Origin: Piscicola geometra
Lineage: Eukaryota; Annelida; Clitellata; Hirudinida; Piscicolidae
DNA length: 64,000 nucleotides
Direction of reading: 5' to 3'
Assembly: GCA_943735955.1 (NCBI GenBank)
Contig: OX030956.1
Coordinates: forward strand, 4,478,412-4,542,411
The translations under genes were made by a program, and so were the position numbers. Shown piece by piece: positions 50,943 to 64,000 of this stretch (positions within the stretch are counted from its first letter, which is position 1; the number at the start of each line of letters is the position of its first letter). Below the pieces are notes generated by a model. The model was given only the letters and a program-made list of their open reading frames with translations, was not told the origin of the DNA and did no database searches.

Positions 50943-52736
50943 GTGTGTGGGTGTTTGTGTGTATGTGTGTGTGTGGGTGTGTGTGTGTGTGTGTGAGTGT
51001 GTTTGTGTGTGTGTGTATTGCTTTATAAATATATGATTTTCTAAATCTATATTTCTTTAACAATTCAGATAAATATTTAAAATTTGATTAGTACGACCCA
51101 TAAAAATCTTCCCGCCACAGGCACCCTCGTAGGCCTCCTGGTGCTGGGCACAGGCTTCAAGCTGACCAGCATCAACTCACCTCCTTCCACTCTCTCCCTC
51201 AACACCTCATCAGCGTGTGCCTCTCACATGTGTGTGGTTTTGTGTGTTGTATGTTTTTGTGTGGTTGCGTATGTGAGTGCTTTTGTGTGTGCGAGAATGT
51301 GTGTGCGTAATAATGTTTTGTCGCAATGCGGCTTAAATGAGGGGTTTTGTTTAGAGATCGGTTTTGTGTTTGAAGCGACTGCTCGAGGTTGTGGTGGTTC
51401 AATGCGATGACGATAACATGCCAGTGCCATCACTACATTACTCCTGCAACACACCACAACGTTTTACCACACCAAACCAAACCACAAAATTCTGACACCA
51501 CAACATTATAACACCAACACACCATCACATCCCAACACCACACCATCCCAACACCACACCATCCCAGCACCACCACACCACACTACAGCACACCATCCCA
51601 ACCAACCACACCACACACGCCACAGCATCCCAACACCACCACACCACACACGCCACAGCACCTGTGAAGCGTGCGTCAAGGACCTCTCGTGCAACTACTG
51701 CTTCCAACCCGACGACCAAGCATTCCATAACAGCTTCTGCCATCCCACCGCATATCTACACGCCAACAACAACAGCAATAATAATTATAATAGTTATAGT
51801 AATAATAATAATAGTTATAGTTATAATAATAGCACTGAAAACAATTTGACTTCCGCCAAACAGTGTTCGAGCATTTTCAACACACATTTCCTCATCCACA
51901 ACGACAACAACAACGACAACAACATCAACAACAACAATTACGTCATCATCGACAACAACTACGTCAAGAGCGCCTGGAAGGTCTCGAGCAAGCACTGCAG
52001 CACTTCCTTCTCTTGGCTGTCCACCTTCGGCATGGCCCTCTTCCTCATCTTCTTCGCGCCTGGTGCTCTTGATGATGATGATGGCGATGATGAGGATGAT
52101 GGTGGTGCTGGTGATGATGATGGTGGTGGTGATGATGATGATGATGATAATGATGTGGATGATGATGATGATGTTGTATTCTGGTTGTCAGAGGAGGTTT
52201 CATCCACCTCATAATGGTATGTGTAGACTAACTTGTGTAGACTACACATTATGCACATTTAAGCGAGCAACGACCGACCAACACAGGCATGGGTCCAATG
52301 CCGTGGACGATCAACTCCGAGATCTACCCTAACTGGGCGAGGAGCGCTTGCGTCTCGGTGGCTACGAGCGTCAACTGGCTAGCGAACATGCTCGTGTCGT
52401 TCACTTTTCTGTCGCTCATCGAGGCCATCAATGGATATGGTGAGTGGAGTTGGTGGGTGGGTGGAGTTGGTGGGTGGGTGAGTGAAAGCTTCGATTGTTT
52501 GAGAAGGAGGGTTGAGAATATTCACTTCCAACCAGTCACAACCACCACATCAGCATAGCAACAACACCACAGGAGTCTTTTTCTTGTTCGCTTCCTTCGT
52601 GGCGTTCAGTCTCCTCCTCCTCTTCCTCATCCTGCCTGAGACGAAGAACAAACGCTTAGAGGAGATCGAGGAACTCTTCAAGGCGAGGGTCCTGGTGCCG
52701 TGCAACAAACCAAAGGTGTATCTGGTCGCAGAGTGA
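44535..52736 (+). CDS. SLC2A13: Proton/myo-inositol cotransporter (SLC2A13/HMIT type)
   Basis: Sugar-transporter-family carrier that moves myo-inositol with protons across the plasma membrane. Exons: 44535-44735, 44898-45153, 49605-49764, 49923-50128, 50379-50496, 50736-50899, 51121-51214 (or 51229), 51659-52062, 52287-52439, 52573-52736; 639 residues, close to the 648 of human HMIT, in frame throughout. Family signatures in order: [15 protein letters not shown] (TM1), [10 protein letters not shown] (loop 2-3), [76 protein letters not shown] and [15 protein letters not shown]. The exon at 51659-52062 encodes the long extracellular loop before TM10 with spaced cysteines ([15 protein letters not shown]), as in HMIT, here enlarged by an Asn/Ser/Tyr-rich stretch. 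The second intron (45154-49604) is almost all satellite DNA. Confidence 0.93.
45296..49603. repeat. 4.3-kb satellite of 15/20-bp units inside the inositol transporter gene
   Basis: Units ACACCACACTCCACA (15 bp) and ACACCACACCACACTCCACA (20 bp), with ACAACACC and CCACCATACC variants. Lines 46921-47520 and 47521-48120 are identical, a perfect 600-bp tandem copy; 45961-46320 and 46561-46920 also match at 600 bp. No frame contains stop codons for over 4 kb, so open frames of more than 1,400 codons appear on both strands; they have no start context, no domain and two-letter amino-acid composition, and are not genes. The array stops at the acceptor CACACCACAG of the host intron. Confidence 0.95.
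50900..51025 (+). repeat. (TG)n microsatellite at the donor of inositol transporter intron 6
   Basis: GTGTGTGTG begins at the first base of the intron and continues for about 125 bases with GTTTGTG and TGTATG interruptions. The intron ends in CTTCCCGCCACAG. Confidence 0.9.
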
Positions 52737-54301
52737 CCACAAGAAGACAATCGGGGCTTTGAACACGTGGTCTTTCAATGCGATGATGCAAGGGAATGTA
52801 AAGTATTTATCAAGAATGTAGGTGAATTGTGGTCGGAGTTTTAAGCGGGTTTCTCTAAGAGATGTCGAATTAACTGGTTTGCAATTCACGACATTTTTAG
52901 CAACATAAAAGCATATCCCATCGATTTTTAAGATTTAGTAGTTTAGTCTGCAGGGATTTCTGGTGGCTGTCTCGCTGATGTGATATTGCTCAATTAACAC
53001 TTTGACTGGTAACATATTGCTAGTTCAGTTAAGTTCATCCTTTTATGAGATATTACTCAACATAAATTATGCATGCTTTATAGCATAATACACAATCAAG
53101 CTGAAGGGATGACCACTTTCTTTCTGGCATATTCGACGTCTGCTTTTAGGGAGATTTAAAAAGGGAGGTTGCCATTTTAATTTATTGTCATTTTATTTAA
53201 AGCCTAGTGTCCCTTAACGAAGTATAATCGACTTCCGTGCCTTGGTTCAGTAGCAATTTACTTACCACTAAAAGTCTTACAAACTCTCAAACCCCAAACA
53301 TAAATCAACTTTAAGAATATCTTCAACTTGTTCCTGCATTGTAATTAAGTTGGGCTATTTTCTATTATAAGTGGCGCTAGTCCCGTTGAAGCTCAGGCCA
53401 CTTTGTTGAGACATTTTACCTATTAAATCTTTAGTTCTTGTTTCTGACTCCACTTCACCACAGCTAACCAGGGAGGGGGATAGGGGGAAAGGGTGGGGAA
53501 AGGGTTATGATGGGAAGGTTCACCACACGACGCTGTACTGCCCTATAGCTGTATATCCTTGTGGTTCAATACGGATAATCTGGAAAACCATTAATATTTG
53601 AGTCTTACTATTTTATGTTTTTTTAGATTATTATTATTATTAATTCTATTTGTTTCATGCAAAATTTAGTACGATTCTCTTGGCTTTGCATATGCAAATT
53701 ATTTCAAAGAAGACAAAAATAAACGTCTGCATACTTTTTTTTGTTTCAAAATATAACAAGTTCAACAAATTCAACAAGAACGTGTAAGTTAACAGGTTAA
53801 AACATGTTTAAGAAGTAATAAGGATGATTTAGGCTATTGAACAAGAAGTTAATAAACGAATAAGTTGAAAAATTGACTAAAGAATTGTAAGTTTTGATCA
53901 CAAATTTAATTGAACAATTAATCGAATGCAGTCAAAAATCATACACAACAAGTTTCTTTCAAACTTGAATGAACACTCGAGTGACAACTTGTAATACAAT
54001 TGATTAATCTTCCCAACTACAACTCTCCAACACTAGTAGGCCTTGATTGGCACAAAAATTTAAAGTTAAACAATGTGAAAAATTGTGGAAAACGTTAAAA
54101 AAAAAAATATTAACAACTTCAAGTTCCTGTTTCTCGTTTCCCTCATCTTTGCATCTGTAAATTTTAAAACGAAAATTGAGAAAGATTACAACACCACTTC
54201 GGCTTTCTACACCATCGAACCACACATCACTTGACCTATAGCCTGTAGGCTATACGATAAGACGACAGGCTTTTCTAATCTAATTTCTTCAAGACACCAC
54301 C
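52737..54301. other. Intergenic region between convergent genes
   Basis: AT-rich unique DNA holding the 3' UTRs of the inositol transporter (plus) and the Brat-type gene (minus) and a diverged SINE copy at about 53361. No further gene was seen. Confidence 0.6.
53361..53470 (-). mobile_element. Diverged SINE copy (copy 3)
   Basis: TATTATAAGTGGCGCTAGTC and the following GAAGCTCAGGCCACTTTGTT align with the 3' end of SINE copy 1. The pol III boxes are not recognisable, so only the tail region is supported. Confidence 0.45.
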
Positions 54302-57300
54302 TCACCAGTCAGCGGTCTCGTTGTAGTGGTAGACGTAGATGCGGTAGTCCTTGCTGGAGAGGATGATCGACGAGTCGCCCATGAGCGCCGTGTCGAAGCA
54401 CTGCGCATGCTTCACTCGACTCTCCATCGCTCTCAGGTACTTGCCCTCCTGTGGAGGTGGAATTGACTTGAAGGTTTTGACTGAGTGGCATCGAGAAAGT
54501 CTTGGTGTGGGTTGAAAGGAGGATGAAAATGGTTTCATGAAAGAGACGTTTGAAACGTGAAATGTCATCAGATTGTCAGTTTAAATCGAGTTTTAAGCGT
54601 TCTTGAATTTATAAATACGAGCTATATAAATATATTCATTAAATTGGAATTACAGTTTTTTAAACAATTTATTAGCAAGTTTCAAACTACAAAAGAATGG
54701 CTCCCTAAACGGAGAAACCAACTTGAGTGAAGATGGTGACGTTGAAGTTGTTGTGGTTGTCAGCCACGACGAGTTCTCCGACGCTGTTTATGCCCACCCC
54801 GATGGGATAATTGGTCACCCCCATTCCACCGATCGTCCTCAGGAAGGCTCCGTGGTAGTCGAAAACAACGACGCCATGCCTGCGATTGTCGCTGATGAAA
54901 ACCTCCTCTCGCTCGTTGACGGCAACTCCGTTCGGAAAGTTCACTTTTTTCTCGACAAGGAATCGGTTGAGAACCGAGCCTGAAGAGTTGAAGATGACAA
55001 CACGCATCACCTGTTCATGGTTGGGAGGGATCAGTCGAGTACTGTTCACCATTGCATACTGAATCGAATATTCGTCACAATATTTTGACATCAGAATGAG
55101 AATAAATGAATAATTAAACTATAAATGATGCCAATTATAACAGTTACTGTAAATTTAAATTAGATTCTTTCCAACTTCTCTGAAACAACACCATCTCTCA
55201 GCACACGCACCTTGCACTCGACCACGATGATCCTTCCCATCTGGTCAACGGTGATTCCTCTGGGATGCTGCAGCACATGAGAGCCAAATCTTCGGACGAA
55301 CCTGCCCTCTTCGTCGTACACCCTCACCTGTGTGAGTTGATGGGAAAAGAAATTAACAAAATGCTTCTTAAACTACACGTTCCGTCCCAATTAAGAAATG
55401 CACTGATTCTAGAAACTTTAAAAAAAATTATTTATGAATTCTCAATCATCTAGCGCTCAACCTGGTGGGTGGGACTCCGTTCTGTGACATAAATGTCTCC
55501 AGTGCTCTTGTTCACAGCCAATCTGTTTGGGTAAACCAAGTCTCGCTCGTTCTGTGACTTCAGATCTGGGTCTGTTTCAGCCGAGTCTTGGCCTATCACC
55601 CGCTTAAAAACTCCCTTGGAGTCGAAAGCCTGTTTGGTGTCATGGTGTTATTGAAAAGTTTTAATGCTGGTGTAAAATGAATAATTGCATTATTTCCCTA
55701 TTCTTTGATACACACCTCAAAACAAAACAAAAAATTTATCAATAATTAACAGTTGTTTTATCGTGCCAAACGGCATGAAAATAATTTCAAAAAACTATGA
55801 TAAAGTCGACAACCTGGATGCGGTGGTTGTTGGCGTCTGCAATCAGAATCTCGCCTCTCCTGCTCACAGCCACTCCACTCGGCTCCGAGAAGTCTCCAGG
55901 CCTGTTTCCAAACTCTCCAAATTTGCACAAGTAACCCATTTTGGAGCGCTTCACTTTGCTGGAAAGATTGCCATCTGGCAATATGACTCTGTTGTGGGGT
56001 GTTGAGAGATTAGTCTATTCAATCTTGTGATTTTAAAGTTAAGTATTTCTAATAATGAGTAGTAGTTATATAATTTTGTTAACAATATTTTTGAATTTAA
56101 AAATTAAGTTAGTTCAGAAATATCGATCAGTTTTAAATAATATTGAATAAATTATAATTATCAGTCAAGTAAATGTTGAAAAATGTGAAGTTAGAAAGAT
56201 AACGTGTGAAGGTCTTCTTGACCAATGGTCGTAACAGCTGCACCCGTTTGAGGCAGTGAGGGGTTTTGAAAGTTCTTCTGGAAGGCGTAGTTGTGCTGGT
56301 GGTCAGTCCTTGTGGGTTGAAGGAGGACGCTGTGTTTTGTTTGAATCCTTAACTTTCTTTTTATATTAAAAAAAATACAAAACTAAATATTAACTACTCA
56401 ATTAACATTTTTCGCTAACTTTAAAATATATTTTAAAAATGGTTGTATTTAAAAACCTGTTATTAGAAGGGTCACGCTGATAATTGAAGTGAAGGCCTGT
56501 GTCCCTGTGAGGAACAACGCCTTGGTTGGTTTGACCTCTGAAGTAAAACTGTTCTCCGTAAGACGTCATCATTCCTTGGGGGAGAAAACTCTCCTCTGGC
56601 AGCACTCCTCCACTCTCCATAGTTCTGCCATCCATGCTTTCGTCTTCACATTGCGAACTTTCAAATTTTTCAACTTTCGCGTAGACGTTTTGCACACTGG
56701 ATCTTACTAGTTGTTTGTTGGCGGAAAAAGCCAGCTCAGAAATCAGATTGTTCAAGTCGCAGAACTCTGGTTTGTAGTTGACGAGTTCCTCAACCCTCTG
56801 GATGAGGTCAAGCTTCAGAGGAATGAACTTGAGGTTGAAGGGAAGAGGAAGGAAGGTTTCGATGAGAGCTTCCGCCTCACTCACCTCCATCAGATTGCCT
56901 TCCACCGTTGCCTTCATGCCCTCCACCTTTGCCACTCTCGTCTCGTGACTCCTCTCCAACTCATTCTGCACTTGCTCCTTCTTCTCCTGCAACACCTTCT
57001 CAGCGTATGAAATGACGTTTCAATGTAATAGGTCACTAATACTACTTGAGTGCCCAATGTGTGTGGCGTAAACGATTAAATTAGAAAAAATCATTGGAAG
57101 AATAACTTTCGCGACTGAAATTTGATGAAGATTTCTTGAATTTTAACATGAAAAGAATAGAAAAACAATATAATTTATAAATTATTACAATTCATTAAGT
57201 TCAAATAAAAACCAACAAAATATTTTCATTAACCTTTAGCTATAATTTGAAACAAATCCACAGTCTCTGTTCTCTCATATATTAAATCTTACTTAATATC

Positions 57301-57844
57301 TTATATAAATTTATAACATTTCAAAATCTTTCACCTGGAGAAAGTAATTGTGGAAGGAATCAAGGCGATTCTGCATTTCCTCGTGGCGAGTTCTGAGCCT
57401 GGCTTCAGTCCGCTCAAAGCCTTCGAGGACACTCTTCAGTTGCAGCTGATGTGCCTTGGTGTTGTCTCGACCCTGCCGCAGTTGTTCGGTCTGCATCTGG
57501 TGCAGCAGAGGCAGTTGGATGCCGTCGTGTTTGCTGCACTTGCTGCTCCTTTGGCATTCTTCGCAGACGAAGAAACAACACGTTTTGCAGTAGGAAGTGT
57601 ACGCAAAGCCGGGGTGCGCAGGACAGAATTTCTCTGTGTCGTTGCACGCCTCGTTGTGAGTGGAATGCTCTTGCGAGAAGGAGTCGAGAGTGGAGGAGTG
57701 GAGAGTGGAACTGTGAGACTGCTCCGACATTTCTTTCACTGAAATAAGAAGATTTTTGAGCTCTTGTGAGTTGAGCGAATCTGGCTCGTTCGCAGGGCAG
57801 TTTGAGGTATCTTCTTTGAAGCTCACCTCTTCTTTTACATTCAT
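54302..57844 (-). CDS. brat: Brat/NCL-1-type B-box and NHL-repeat protein
   Basis: Cytoplasmic translational repressor: in the family, the NHL propeller binds mRNA and recruits partners such as Pumilio. Exons (minus): 57844-57335, 56998-56457, 56329-56223, 55986-55814, 55629-55462, 55327-55211, 55010-54723, 54448-54302; 683 residues in frame. After an acidic, Ser/Thr-rich leader comes one B-box (FCPAHPGFAYTSYCKTC, CEEC, CSKH), then a coiled coil (residues about 130-220), a linker, and a six-bladed NHL propeller beginning YLCKFGEFG and including SEPSGVAV, YPNRLAV, TERSPTHQ, LQHPRGITVD, VVECKVMRVVIF, NFPNGVAV, FISDNRRH, NYPIGVGINS, VADNHNNFN and VKHAQCFDTALM. The NHL region is close to Drosophila Brat, clearly closer than to TRIM2/3. 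There is no RING, as in Brat and NCL-1, but only one B-box was found where Brat has two. The exon 3 donor (ATTG|GTCAAG) is tentative. Confidence 0.9.
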
Positions 57845-59382
57845 TGTAAAGTGTCGATAATTTAGTTTATATTCAGTGTATTTCGTATTAAATATTGTTT
57901 TCTTTTCACGTTTTTATAAATGGCTGAATTAATTAATAAGTTCAAACGTAAATTTCTGCAGGTCTTTTACGTTGTGATCTAGGGTTGAGTTGAACAGGCG
58001 AATGCTTAAGGTGGCTGTCAGACTAACAGGCTAGCCCCCACCTGCCTTTCCAGCTCATTCAAACTCATTAGTGCACTAGAATGTGCACCAAAGTGGACCA
58101 TGATTCTCAAGAAATTAATTCTAGTTTAAGTGAAGTGTCTGCATTGGGACATGTTCTGTGAAAGATATCATCTAAAAATGCCAGATGCTTATGAATAAAA
58201 GAATACTTTGAATAACTCTCTTTCTTAAATTTTTTCCTAGTTTAAAACAAATAATTAACACTCAAAATCTTTATATTTTGGATACTTTACCTCCTGCCTC
58301 TCAAAGGAAAGTAAAGCACAAGTGGTGTGGAAAGACTTTGCTAACTTGGTTTTTTTGCATAAAAAAATGCAAATAAAGTGTTGTCATGCTTTTAGCCAAA
58401 TTTTTGAAGGTTTTAAATTCTCTTCTGAAACCTAATAAAAATGCGTGTGACATTGACTGGCAGCTTTAAATGCTCTCAATTTGAGTGTCTTAAAAATCGA
58501 ACAATTTAATGAAAAAGTTTATTAGATAAAATTCAAAATCAATTTGTCTTATTCACATGGGAAAAGCACATTTTTCCCGAACTAGTAATTTATAATCAAA
58601 TTTTCTTGAGTGCCTCAGGGACTTTTGCGCCTCTACAATGGATTGTGTGCATTTATTTGCTTGCATTTTCAACTCATTGCATAGCATTTTTAGTCTAAAA
58701 AATGTTTTTAAAATTAAGACAAAAATGCTACATTTTATATAACAATATTTATTTGCAACGAAAGAAAAAAGTTAATTATGTTAAGAATCGAAATACACTA
58801 GAGTCTAGTGACTAGACCATAGAGCGAGGAAGCAAAAAAGGGCAAAAAGATAAGAGAGTGGTTCACTGCACAGATCATTTATCGATTTCTTCATTCGGTT
58901 TTTCGCCATTCCTCTATCGAACCTTGCGATGTAATATTGTTCTGAGTGTGAAGTTACGCATTAGTTTTTTTCAAGCATAAATATGTGTTTTTTAGAGATT
59001 TAAATTATCTTTCTACTTTAAATTCAAATACCTTAAATTACATTACATCACATATTCCTATTCAACTTCTTATAACGTTACAATAAAACGTCGTTGAATA
59101 AAATTCTTTAGAATGAACATGTTGCTGTATATATTGAAAATGATTCTTTTTTATTTTCATCATTTTAGCATTTCAAAAAATATTAATGAAATTTCCTAGT
59201 TTTTCATTAAAAGTGCGATTACTTCAGATAATGTCAGTTCTTTCTCAAGACGTATTCCTCACTCCTTCCTTGTGCATACACCACCAATCGACTCTTTCCT
59301 TTTGAGCACTCTCATTGACTTCCATTCACCTTTGAAAATGCTGCCATTTTTATCCAAGGCCGTATATTTAATGTGGCCGTTC
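57845..59382. promoter_or_regulatory. Intergenic region between divergent genes
   Basis: AT-rich unique DNA upstream of the Brat-type gene (minus) and the MFSD6-type gene (plus). No open frame or recognised RNA. Confidence 0.4.
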
Positions 59383-59390
59383 TATAAATA
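59383..59390 (+). promoter_or_regulatory. Possible TATA box for the MFSD6-type gene
   Basis: TATAAATA, about 570 bases before a strong donor-like CAA|GTGAGTTTT that could end a 5' non-coding exon. Confidence 0.35.
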
Positions 59391-59414
59391 CCAACTGTGC
59401 ACACAACCTGCCAG

Positions 59415-59953
59415 CAACGTCAATGGACGCTACTTTTAGCTCTAGCTGCCTCTGACGCCAGACAACTTAATGCAGACATTTAAGCGATTTTTAATATAAT
59501 TTTTAATTATTTAAAAATATGAATATCTCAAAGGCGTCATAATCTCTCATCGGACTTTCTTTCTTTTCAGAAAACGTTAGTTTGCAAAAAAAACAAGAAA
59601 AATAATAAAAACATGTCTCAAAAATTAAAATGATTAAAAGCTTTGAAATTATATGCATCCTAGCTATCTTCTCAAAAATACTTCAAATTACATTCAGTTT
59701 AGAAACAACCTCTACTCTCCAGTAGACGTCCATACAACATGGCAACCCTGTACAACATAGCACCATCATACAACGTGCAGCTAGCTGTGGAGGCGTGTAT
59801 TGATTGAGGAGATGGAGCAGTGCTGAGCCATTTAAATGTCCACGAAACGATACGAGAGCGCTCAACGGTGCATGCTTCCGACTGCTGGACACAATCTCGC
59901 AATGAGTTAGTTGATCGATTCAGAAGCAAGAACTCCCACTGGCTTTTATTCAA
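59415..59953 (+). other. MFSD6: Possible 5' non-coding exon of the MFSD6-type gene
   Basis: The stretch after the TATA-like box is less AT-rich than its surroundings from about 59700 and ends at CAA|GTGAGTTTT. The matching acceptor would be CTCACTCTCTAG at 60483, 25 bases before the start codon. The left boundary is an estimate. Confidence 0.35.
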
Positions 59954-60239
59954 GTGAGTTTTTGAGTATGAAAAGTTGTTTAAACTCTAAGGGAACTTGC
60001 AAATGAAGCTTTGTGGGATATTAAAGACAGAACTTTTTTGCGTAATATTTAACGATCATAGTAAGTGAGCGAATGATTTCCTAACGGTAGAGATAAGTCT
60101 TAAAAATTTATTTTTTACATTTATAAAAGAAAACTTTTAGTACGCAAAACTTTTAAATGTCTTTTTTTACATCAATAGAAGAGATTTTAACAAGCCAATA
60201 GTAATACTTATTTGAATAATTAAAAGCTGTATTATTCTG

Positions 60240-60385
60240 GCATCACCCACAGAGCTTCGATGCCACTGTACTTTAACATTTTCCTTCGCGCCTGTGGGCT
60301 AATAGGGTGCCCTTGAGAAGGCACCCAAATCATGACCATTGGTTCAACCGATTGCCGTAACACACTCTGCCACTCGTTCATTTAT
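60240..60385 (-). mobile_element. tRNA-derived SINE, minus orientation (copy 4)
   Basis: Aligns with copy 1 through TTTTCCTTCGCGCCTGTGGG and CTAATAGGG. On the minus strand an A-box-like TGGCAGAGTGTG lies at about 60362-60373, and a degenerate B box GGTCATGATTT at 60328-60337. It lies in the presumed 5' intron of the MFSD6-type gene. Confidence 0.6.
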
Positions 60386-60409
60386 AAACGGATGCATTCA
60401 GTTTTATAA

Positions 60410-64000
<3,591 letters not shown>

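Overview
The window is animal nuclear DNA. Every recognisable gene is split by GT-AG introns, the proteins are metazoan (USP34, ALYREF, an SLC2A13-type inositol carrier, a Brat/NHL protein, MFSD6), and TTAGGG-type repeats occur internally. Codon use, extreme microsatellite content and a RING-less Brat-type protein suggest an invertebrate, perhaps a lophotrochozoan such as an annelid. That is a guess; no marker here fixes the phylum.

Layout. 1-26.1 kb: the 3' part of a giant USP34 deubiquitinase gene on the + strand, 42 exons in my model, which runs off the left edge. Its introns are packed with micro- and minisatellites and hold two related non-LTR retrotransposon ends and a tRNA-derived SINE. 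26.1-34.5 kb: a gene-poor interval with a candidate minus-strand exon, four tandem arrays close together (GGAT tetranucleotide, telomere-like CCCTAA, a 13-bp AT-rich array, an 18-bp G-rich array), a fold-back transposon with a clean 9-bp target duplication, and a perfect 32-bp palindrome. 34.4-36.2 kb: ALYREF, minus strand. 37.7-43.0 kb: an unrecognised two-exon gene for a 1,655-residue, mostly disordered protein. 44.5-52.7 kb: a proton/myo-inositol cotransporter gene whose second intron is a 4.3-kb satellite. 54.3-57.8 kb: a Brat/NCL-1-type B-box/NHL gene, minus strand. 59.4-64 kb: an MFSD6-type membrane protein gene that runs off the right edge.

The genes have unrelated roles (ubiquitin removal, mRNA export, inositol uptake, translational repression, a membrane carrier) and do not form a functional cluster. 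The exon models were built by hand. They stay in frame for every gene: about 3,351 residues for the visible part of USP34, 639 for the inositol transporter, 683 for the Brat-type protein and 213 for ALYREF, the last with one uncertain junction.

The most interesting signal is in the introns of USP34 and the inositol transporter. Many begin with G/T-rich repeats and end with complementary A/C-rich repeats in place of a polypyrimidine tract, so the two splice sites could be brought together by RNA pairing. The intron at 16135-16351 is a perfect case: (GGT)5 three bases after the donor and (ACC)5 directly before the AG.
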